Shown one piece after another: positions 26,098 to 32,369 of a DNA stretch of 36,724 bases; the stretch's first letter is position 1; every line of letters starts with the position of its first letter. The stretch is taken from contig JAKQLF010000180.1 of the NCBI GenBank assembly GCA_029567325.1, positions 1 to 36,724 of the forward strand, in the 5' to 3' direction. A program made the position numbers and the translations under genes. The notes beneath the pieces are model-generated. The model saw nothing but the letters and a program-made list of their open reading frames with translations, was not told the DNA's origin and made no database searches. The stretch comes from Bacteroidota bacterium. GTDB taxonomy: Bacteria > Bacteroidota > Bacteroidia > Chitinophagales > Saprospiraceae.

Positions 26098-27344
26098 ATT
26101 TTCTTAATTTCAAAGTCATTTAAATGATCAAAGTCCTTGGTTTCTGAAATGATGATTTCATCACCTGCATTTAAACCAGAAATAATCTCGATGTAGTCAG
26201 AACTATTGAGTCCTTTGACAATATTTGTTTTCACGGCTTTACCCGCCCTTACAACAAAAATATCTTGTGTCGGAGCGCCATTGAATGCAGGCCCGTTTTG
26301 TACTTTAAGTACATTGGCTTTTTGATCCGTTACCAAGTAAATTTCTGCCCTTAAATTTGGTCTAAGTACTTCATTATTTTTCCCATCAATGCTTACCAAA
26401 AACTTGATCGTATTGTTTTCCACTGCAGGAAGGACATTGGATATTTTTCCATCAATGTAATCTTTACCCACTCTCACCTTGGCTGGCATGCCTACAAACA
26501 ATCTATTTGAGTTTCTATCTGAGGTGAAAGCCTCTACTTCATATTTATCCAGATTTGCAATTTTTACGAGCGTTTGACCTTCAGTAACTCTTCGGCCAAT
26601 GTCTTTAGAAATCCAAGTAATAACACCGGGTGCAGGAGCCTTCACCGTCGTTTCCTTCAACTTTTTTTCCAATTGTTGCAATCGCTTTCGCTGAATGGTA
26701 AACTCCAATTCCAAATTTTTCTTCTCAGTAAAATTGACATTGCGTTTGTAATCCAATTCATTTTCGAGCAACAGTTTTTCCAATTTACCAACTTGTAGTT
26801 TCAGCTTTGAAGCCTCAACTTCTTCGTCAGTTCCACCGCCAACTTCTTTCAATCTTTTCTGGTTGCTCACTTGGGTTTCCATCTGATTGATTTCCAAGCC
26901 TTTTATTTTGTCTTTATATTCTAAATCACGCAGGTTTTTATCATACTCCAGTTTGAGTTTTTTGATGTTGTTGTTCTTCAACTCCAATTCATCGGCCAAT
27001 TTTTCATACTCAAGTTTGGTATATTCTTCATCGAGCTCTATGATGATGTCACCAGCGTTTACAGATTCACCATTCAACTTTAAAACAATTCTGATTTCTG
27101 TATCTGTAGGTGCATTAATTTCTCTCTCAAAAGCAGGAACAATTTTACCATCAGCACTGATCGTATTGTCAATATCACCCTGTTGAACTTTTGCAGTTAT
27201 GATTTTATCATATTCAACCGTCGGTTTTATCCATTTGCGTCCATAGAAAAATAAGCCGATCAAGACAATTGCAATCAGACCATACTTGGCCCAATTCTTA
27301 AACTTGCTTTTCTTGATTTCCTGTTCGGATATGTGTTTGTCCAT
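26094..27344 (-). CDS. HlyD/MacA-family periplasmic adaptor
   Basis: A 416-residue membrane-fusion protein with a short cytoplasmic N-terminus and one transmembrane helix (about 20-38, YGLIAIVLIGLFFYG). A biotinyl-lipoyl-like half follows (about 55-105), then a long alpha-helical hairpin (about 105-240, strongly charged). The second lipoyl half (TVKAPAPGVITWISKDIGRR) leads into beta-barrel domains. The family link between inner-membrane ABC permeases and TolC is clear. The start at the ATG 27344 is preferred: the longer frame begins at TTG 27395, inside the proposed promoter. It is the first gene of the seven-gene operon. Confidence 0.9.
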   Translation of the reverse strand: MDKHISEQEIKKSKFKNWAKYGLIAIVLIGLFFYGRKWIKPTVEYDKIITAKVQQGDIDNTISADGKIVPAFEREINAPTDTEIRIVLKLNGESVNAGDIIIELDEEYTKLEYEKLADELELKNNNIKKLKLEYDKNLRDLEYKDKIKGLEINQMETQVSNQKRLKEVGGGTDEEVEASKLKLQVGKLEKLLLENELDYKRNVNFTEKKNLELEFTIQRKRLQQLEKKLKETTVKAPAPGVITWISKDIGRRVTEGQTLVKIANLDKYEVEAFTSDRNSNRLFVGMPAKVRVGKDYIDGKISNVLPAVENNTIKFLVSIDGKNNEVLRPNLRAEIYLVTDQKANVLKVQNGPAFNGAPTQDIFVVRAGKAVKTNIVKGLNSSDYIEIISGLNAGDEIIISETKDFDHLNDFEIKKI

Positions 27345-27370
27345 CTTTCGAATGATTGTTTCAAAAGTAA

Positions 27371-27387
27371 GGACAAGCCTTGTTCCA
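27371..27387 (-). promoter_or_regulatory. Candidate sigma54 promoter of the efflux operon
   Basis: The minus strand reads TGGAACA-AGGC-TTGTC (27387-27372), 8 of 12 matches to TGGCACG-N4-TTGCA. The -24 GG is present, but the -12 position is GT instead of GC. It would place transcription start near 27362, about 18 bases before the HlyD ATG. The operon encodes a sigma54-type activator, which fits. Confidence 0.4.
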
Positions 27388-27444
27388 ATAATCAAATTAT
27401 TGACTTACAAATAATTATATATCTATATTTATATAATATTGATC

Positions 27445-27476
27445 GATTTCGGACACGAAGAGTTTGATTTCGGACA
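27445..27476. promoter_or_regulatory. 11-bp direct repeat, 21-bp period: candidate activator binding sites
   Basis: GATTTCGGACA occurs at 27445-27455 and 27466-27476, exactly identical and 21 bp apart (two helical turns). The pair lies about 60-90 bp upstream of the proposed sigma54 -24 element. This geometry suits an enhancer for the NtrC-type regulator encoded in the operon. Confidence 0.55.
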
Positions 27477-27503
27477 AAAACCGTCAGTATGATTTGATAT
27501 ACG

Positions 27504-27857
27504 CTATTTGCTCAAGATGGTGATGATGGTGTCGGCAGAAGGACCTGCAAGAAAATGTTTATTATTTACAATCACCACAGGCAATTGAATGTATTCCGTA
27601 AAGTTGAATTCTTTAACCTTAGCAAACATTTGTTGTTTATTGGCTTCATTACCATTCACATCGTTGAATGTATATTGCATACCCATGGAGTCGAGGGCGG
27701 CCATAAAGTCAGTGCAATGGTCGCAATCACTGCTCCCAAAAATGAGAATCTCATTTTGAACAGATGGAGGCTGATCCATTGTTTTATTTTCCTCTGCAGC
27801 AGGTTTGCAGCTCATTTCAAATAAAAACAACCCAATAAATAGCAAATATTTCATCAT
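27504..27857 (-). CDS. Glutaredoxin-like lipoprotein
   Basis: A 117-residue lipoprotein (ATG at 27857, MMKYLLFIGLFLFEMSC with Cys17 as the lipid site). A charged linker leads to a small thioredoxin/glutaredoxin-fold domain: the IFGSSDCDHCTDFM motif gives a CxxC (CDHC), and the cis-Pro region is IQLPVVIVNNKHFLAG. It is likely a membrane-tethered periplasmic thiol redox protein. A longer in-frame start (27896) would ruin the lipoprotein signal. It lies upstream of the efflux operon on the same strand, but the promoter elements between them suggest separate transcription. Confidence 0.78.
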   Translation of the reverse strand: MMKYLLFIGLFLFEMSCKPAAEENKTMDQPPSVQNEILIFGSSDCDHCTDFMAALDSMGMQYTFNDVNGNEANKQQMFAKVKEFNFTEYIQLPVVIVNNKHFLAGPSADTIITILSK

Positions 27858-27996
27858 TCGATAAAGGTAGAAATAAAAGGAAAATTTATCTACCAACTCT
27901 ATCTGAAATCACACTTTTATTTATTTAAATGCATCTCAAACAGCTTTCTCACTCGTTTTACCAGATTATTTGAAAACTAAATCAATCCAAAAAAAA

Positions 27997-28011
27997 AAGG
28001 AAAGTTTCCTT
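27997..28011. repeat. Palindrome AAGGAAAGTTTCCTT
   Basis: A 7-bp inverted repeat with a single central base, in the divergent interval (27858-28146) between the glutaredoxin-like gene and GH30. It could be an operator for either gene. Nothing in the sequence identifies the regulator. Confidence 0.4.
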
Positions 28012-28104
28012 ATTTCATTGAAAAACCTAAATTCCAAGATTCGATTATTACTTGTACCTTCTGCATTTTTTTTAAAATTTTCAGTTTCAGGCAAATGTTC
28101 CTAT

Positions 28105-28112
28105 TACATTTG
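28105..28112 (+). promoter_or_regulatory. -7 box candidate for the GH30 gene
   Basis: TACATTTG (followed by C) is a full match to TAnnTTTG, 34 bases before the ATG at 28147. The -33 box is not clear. Confidence 0.4.
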
Positions 28113-28146
28113 CATACCTTATCCAACTTTATAAGTTGAGCGTTAA

Positions 28147-29610
28147 ATGTCCACAAAATCAAAAATGATGCATTATTCTAAAATATTTGCCGTGCTTATC
28201 CTTCCAATTTTTGCAATGCTTTCTTGCAACAAAAATGGAAATATCAGTCCTATTGATCCACAAACTCCCATTGAAGGCAGTAAAGATGTGGCAGTCTGGA
28301 TGACAAAAGCCAATGAGCAAATGCTGCTTGAAAAACAAAGCAGCTATCTATCTTACGTAAGTTCTCCAAACTATTATGAGACCATTGATGTAAATCCTAC
28401 AAAGACTTTCCAGACAGTGGATGGCTTTGGTTATACCTTGACTGGGGGAAGTGCTTTCTTGATCAATAGAATGGAAATTACCAAACAACAAAAGTTATTG
28501 GATGAGTTTTTTTCATGTGCAGAAAATGGCATTTGTGTTTCTTATTTACGCATCAGTATGGGAGCTTCAGATTTAGATGATCAAGTTTTTAGTTACAATG
28601 ATATTTTACCTACCAATGAGGATCTTTCATTGTCCAAATTTAGCTTATCGAAAGATACTATCCATTTGATTCCTATTTTGAAAAAGATCCTGGCCATCAA
28701 TCCTGAGATAAAAATCATGGCAACACCGTGGAGTGCGCCATTATGGATGAAGGACAATAAGCAGTCCGTTGGCGGAAGTCTTTTACAAAAATATTATGGC
28801 GTATATGCTGACTATTTTGTTGCTTATTTAAAGGCGATGAAAAATCAAGGTATAAACATAAATGCTGTCACTTTACAAAACGAACCACAACATGGAGGCA
28901 ATAATCCAAGTATGGTCATGAGTTCGGCGGAGCAAGCAGATTTTGTTGCCAATCACCTCGGACCCAAATTCAAAAAAGAAAATATAAATACAAAAATCAT
29001 TGTTTGGGATCATAACTGCGACAATCCTTCCTACCCTATAGATGTACTCAAAAATGCCGAGGCTAACCCATTTATTGACGGTAGCGCTTTTCATTTATAT
29101 AGCGGCAACATAGATGCTTTGAGTCAGGTGCATCAAGCATTTCCTGATAAGAACGTATATTTTACTGAGCAATGGACGGGAGCAAAAGGCAACTTTGCAG
29201 GCGACTTCAAATGGCACATCAAAAATGTCATCATCGGGAGTATGAAAAATTGGAGCAAGACCGCATTGGAGTGGAATCTTGCAAATGATGTAACATTTGG
29301 TCCTCACACGCCAGGAGGATGCACAGAATGTAAGGGTGCGGTAACCATAACAGGCAATACTTATTCAAAAAATGTTGCTTATTATATCATTGGTCAGGTA
29401 TCCAAATTTGTTCCAGCGGGCTCAAAAGTCATTGAGACATCAAATTTAGCATCCATACCTAATGTCGCATTTATCACACCCAACGAAAAAGTGATTTTGA
29501 TCACTCTGAATGAAAGTGAAGATACCAAAATATTCAATATTGGTTTTGGAGGAAAAAAAGCGATCGCTACTTTACCTGCAAATACTGCAGGGACTTATAT
29601 TCTAAATTAA
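28147..29610 (+). CDS. GH30-family glycoside hydrolase, lipoprotein (glucosylceramidase / beta-1,6-glucanase type)
   Basis: A 487-residue surface or periplasmic lipoprotein (lipobox AMLSC, about residue 27). The (beta/alpha)8 GH30 fold is recognised by QTVDGFGYTLTGGSAF, YLRISMGASDLDD, IMATPWSAPLWMKDN, and LQNEPQHGGNNPS with acid/base Glu246. It is also recognised by FTEQWTG with nucleophile Glu341, followed by the C-terminal beta domain. Bacterial relatives include endo-beta-1,6-glucanases, which would complement the beta-1,3-type GH16 in the window. The exact specificity is inference. ATG at 28165 (MMHYSKIF) is an equally plausible start. A short inverted repeat follows the stop. Confidence 0.9.
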   Translation: MSTKSKMMHYSKIFAVLILPIFAMLSCNKNGNISPIDPQTPIEGSKDVAVWMTKANEQMLLEKQSSYLSYVSSPNYYETIDVNPTKTFQTVDGFGYTLTGGSAFLINRMEITKQQKLLDEFFSCAENGICVSYLRISMGASDLDDQVFSYNDILPTNEDLSLSKFSLSKDTIHLIPILKKILAINPEIKIMATPWSAPLWMKDNKQSVGGSLLQKYYGVYADYFVAYLKAMKNQGININAVTLQNEPQHGGNNPSMVMSSAEQADFVANHLGPKFKKENINTKIIVWDHNCDNPSYPIDVLKNAEANPFIDGSAFHLYSGNIDALSQVHQAFPDKNVYFTEQWTGAKGNFAGDFKWHIKNVIIGSMKNWSKTALEWNLANDVTFGPHTPGGCTECKGAVTITGNTYSKNVAYYIIGQVSKFVPAGSKVIETSNLASIPNVAFITPNEKVILITLNESEDTKIFNIGFGGKKAIATLPANTAGTYILN

Positions 29611-30014
29611 TCCTAAAACCTTTTAAATTAAAGGTTGACTTGAAAAAAAATAAAATTGTTTTTGGATCTATGGTTTTGTTTGGTAGCATTTATTGAACTT
29701 TCATCCCTCGTATTCCATCTTTCGTGTTTCATCTCTCTTCTGGAATATTTTTTAAAATTACTTCAGAAGCAATTCTTTTATCTACTTTATTAAAATTAAG
29801 TTTTAAGGTGAAACCCTTAATGGTCAGAACCTAATTATTCAATTCCGATAATGATATTTATCATATTAGTGAAAATTGACATGCTAATTATTTACTATTA
29901 CCAAAAGATTGTCGTTACTATTAAAGTTTGGCAAAGAAAATAATTTTTTGTGCATCACAAACACTCCTCAAAATACCAGATGGCACAAATTAAAAATCAA
30001 GTTACAATACATTT
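29611..30014. other. 404-base intergenic interval between GH30 and the cytochrome b-like gene
   Basis: No coding ORF was seen. It holds the hairpin at 29617-29636 and a T/C-rich low-complexity stretch near 29700-29745. It probably also holds the promoter of the electron-transfer cluster: AAAGTTTG around 29924-29931 is only an approximate box. Confidence 0.5.
29617..29636. terminator. Hairpin after GH30, possible terminator
   Basis: Inverted repeat AACCTTT/AAAGGTT with a six-base loop, 7 bases after the stop codon. No T tract follows on the plus strand, so termination is uncertain. Confidence 0.35.
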
Positions 30015-30869
30015 ATGTCTCAAACACTTCACGCCGTTTATATCTACTTGATGGCATCAATAGTAATAGCAGTAACTATTTATTTAAGCTATACAGGATA
30101 TACTTATTACGACTTACCAATTGAAGAAAGATTTTACCATCCACAACATCATTGGTTTAAGCCTAGTGGACTTTATGGACAAGGTCTTGGCGTCATTGGG
30201 ACGGCCCTAATCCTTTTTGGTGTCTCCATTTATATCGCACGAAAACGATATAATTTTTTAGGAAAATTGGTCCGATTAAAATACTTGCTTGAATTTCACA
30301 TTTTTTTATGCACGTTAGGTCCCATAATGGTACTTTTTCATACGGCATTTAAATTTGGAGGAATAGTCTCTGTAGCTTTTTGGAGTATGGTGGCGGTGGT
30401 TTTGAGTGGGGTCATAGGTCGGTTTATATACATTCAAATACCAAGAACGGTGGAAGGGCGAGAATTATCTTTGGCTGAAGTGAAAAACCTGCAAAACGAC
30501 ATGGCAGAGGAAATCCAGCAAAATCCGCATGCAAATGAAGAATTGTTACAAATTATCAAAGACAATAATGTTAAAACTGGATCCTCACGCAACTCTTTTA
30601 TAAATAACTACATACAGAACAGAAACACACTTAGGAAAGTAAAGCTGTGTTTAAATAAGCATGAGGTCGTTGGTGAAAAAGCCGATGAAATTTTATCTGC
30701 AGTAAGAAATGAAATAAACATTTCAAATAAAATTTCAAGGCTTTTAAAAATGCAACAGCTTTTTAAATATTGGCACGTTGCCCATTTACCTTTTGCATTG
30801 ATCATGTTGATTGTAGTAATTATTCACATTGCAATTACTGTATCATTTGGATACAAATGGATTTTTTAA
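30015..30869 (+). CDS. Probable di-heme b membrane protein (cytochrome b-like), first gene of the electron-transfer cluster
   Basis: A 284-residue protein with about five transmembrane helices (around 8-28, 55-77, 90-112, 117-141 and 255-278) and a soluble loop of about 110 residues between helices 4 and 5. Two helices each carry a His pair 14 positions apart: His95/His109 in helix 3 and His257/His271 in helix 5. This is the classic arrangement for two b-hemes stacked across a membrane, as in bc1-type cytochrome b and ferric reductases. No close family name was recognised. It is followed by a membrane-anchored Fe-S flavoprotein and multiheme cytochromes, so a role in moving electrons across the inner membrane is inferred. 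Confidence 0.72.
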   Translation: MSQTLHAVYIYLMASIVIAVTIYLSYTGYTYYDLPIEERFYHPQHHWFKPSGLYGQGLGVIGTALILFGVSIYIARKRYNFLGKLVRLKYLLEFHIFLCTLGPIMVLFHTAFKFGGIVSVAFWSMVAVVLSGVIGRFIYIQIPRTVEGRELSLAEVKNLQNDMAEEIQQNPHANEELLQIIKDNNVKTGSSRNSFINNYIQNRNTLRKVKLCLNKHEVVGEKADEILSAVRNEINISNKISRLLKMQQLFKYWHVAHLPFALIMLIVVIIHIAITVSFGYKWIF

Positions 30870-30958
30870 ACTAAATAAATTATGAAAGTCATGAAAAATA
30901 AATTACTCAAAATCAAACATTTAAAATTAAAAAACAATTTTATAAAATTAATTAACCA

Positions 30959-30978
30959 GCAATAATAGACTTTATTGC
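30959..30978. repeat. Hairpin between the cytochrome b-like and flavoprotein genes
   Basis: GCAATAA/TTATTGC stem (7 bp) with a 6-base loop in the 158-base gap. The flanks also carry two AATTAACCA copies (30949-30957 and 31000-31008). It may be an mRNA-processing or regulatory element; there is no T tract. Confidence 0.4.
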
Positions 30979-31027
30979 CCACCAGCAACTAGGCTAGTAA
31001 ATTAACCAACTAATTTCAACCAAAGTC

Positions 31028-32362
31028 ATGGAAGTACTCATTGAGCAATGGCTCATATACGGAACTGTTACCATCTTTTGTGCTATAACAATTTATGTTT
31101 ATCTCAAAAAGCAGCGGAAAAATTCTGCAAAAGTGGTCGCCAAAATCATCAAGGCTAAAGAGGAAGGCCTTTATGAACCTATGTCATTGCATCCATATAT
31201 AGATTCTACTCAATGTATTGGGTGTGGAAGTTGTGTTACAGCGTGTCCTGAGAAAGATATCCTGGGATTAGTTGATAACAAGGCTGAGGTAATAAACGCA
31301 TCAAATTGTGTTGGTCATGGCGCTTGTTTTCATGCTTGTCCAGTAGAAGCTATTTCTTTAAGAATTGGGACTGAATCGAGAGGTGTAGAACTTCCGCACG
31401 TCAACGAAAACATTGAAACAAATGTAAAAGGTATTTTCCTTGCTGGAGAATTAGGCGGCATGGGATTAATAAAAAATAGCATTGAGCAAGGCGAACAAGC
31501 AGTTGAAAATATTGGCAGACGGAAATTTCCAGAGATGGAGAACGTGTTGGATCTTGCAATTGTTGGCGCAGGTCCTGCAGGTATTTCTGGTTCATTGACC
31601 GCAAAAAAAATGGGACTTTCCTCCGTCACACTTGAACAAAATTCACTAGGTGGAACAGTTTATACTTTTCCTCGTGCTAAGATTGTCATGACAGCACCCG
31701 TAAATTTACCATTATTTGGAAAGGTCAAACTGTTTAATACCAACAAATCTGAACTCCTTGATCTTTGGCATAAAGTCATCGCTGAAAATAGTTTGGATAT
31801 TCAAGAACACACCAAGGTAGAAAGCATCATTCCTCAATCAAATGGTACATTCAAAACAATTACTTCTACAGGCAAAGAAATACTTAGCCATTCTGTCTTA
31901 TTGGCCATTGGCCGCCGAGGATCACCTAGAAAATTAGCAGTTCCGGGAGAAGAAACACAAAAAGTTGCTTACCGACTTTTGGAACCTGAAAGAATTTTTG
32001 ACAAAAAAATCATCGTTGTAGGTGGTGGTGATTCAGCCATAGAATCTGCCATGTTATTGATGGATCACAATGAAGTCATTTTATCTTATCGTAGTGATAA
32101 ATTTTCAAGATTAAAACCAAAAAACAGGGAAAATATACAACTGGCAGCTCAAGAAGGAAAATTAAAAATTTGGTACAATAGTAATCTATTGGATATTTCA
32201 GAAAAGACCATTACCCTACAAACTGAGCAGTCTCCAGAAGGCGAAATTATTGAAAATGATTTGGTTTATATTTTTGCAGGTGGGGAACTCCCCACCCCTT
32301 TTCTTCAAAAAATCGGTATAGAAATTACGAAAAGATTTGGTCATATTATGAAAAAACACTAA
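31028..32362 (+). CDS. Membrane-anchored dicluster ferredoxin / flavin oxidoreductase, TrxR-like fold apparently permuted
   Basis: A 444-residue protein: an N-terminal transmembrane anchor (about 7-26), then a dicluster ferredoxin domain. Motif 1 is CIGCGSCVTACP (C63, C66, C69, C73). Motif 2 is CVGHGACFHACP (C94, C100, C104), with His97 where the second Cys would be. Residues 119-165 (GVELPHVNENIETNVKGIFLAGELGGMG...) look like the C-terminal FAD segment of thioredoxin-reductase-like enzymes. The FAD Rossmann motif GAGPAG (180-185) and the NAD(P) motif GGGDSA (332-337) follow, and the chain stops at IFAGGELPTPFLQKIGIEI. The redox CxxC of true thioredoxin reductase is missing. It probably passes electrons between NAD(P)H, FAD, Fe-S centres and the b-type protein upstream. 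Confidence 0.85.
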   Translation: MEVLIEQWLIYGTVTIFCAITIYVYLKKQRKNSAKVVAKIIKAKEEGLYEPMSLHPYIDSTQCIGCGSCVTACPEKDILGLVDNKAEVINASNCVGHGACFHACPVEAISLRIGTESRGVELPHVNENIETNVKGIFLAGELGGMGLIKNSIEQGEQAVENIGRRKFPEMENVLDLAIVGAGPAGISGSLTAKKMGLSSVTLEQNSLGGTVYTFPRAKIVMTAPVNLPLFGKVKLFNTNKSELLDLWHKVIAENSLDIQEHTKVESIIPQSNGTFKTITSTGKEILSHSVLLAIGRRGSPRKLAVPGEETQKVAYRLLEPERIFDKKIIVVGGGDSAIESAMLLMDHNEVILSYRSDKFSRLKPKNRENIQLAAQEGKLKIWYNSNLLDISEKTITLQTEQSPEGEIIENDLVYIFAGGELPTPFLQKIGIEITKRFGHIMKKH

Positions 32363-32369
32363 TAGTGAA

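Noticed and set aside
29690-29750. T/C-rich stretch with TTTCGTGTTTCATCTCTC text, possibly a repeat or small RNA
   Set aside because: Low complexity only; no stable fold, promoter or terminator was seen.
30882-30965. 27-codon ORF (starts MKVMKNKLLKIKH) between the cytochrome b-like and flavoprotein genes
   Set aside because: It is almost all Lys, Leu, Asn and Ile, as expected from AT-rich sequence, and has no other support.
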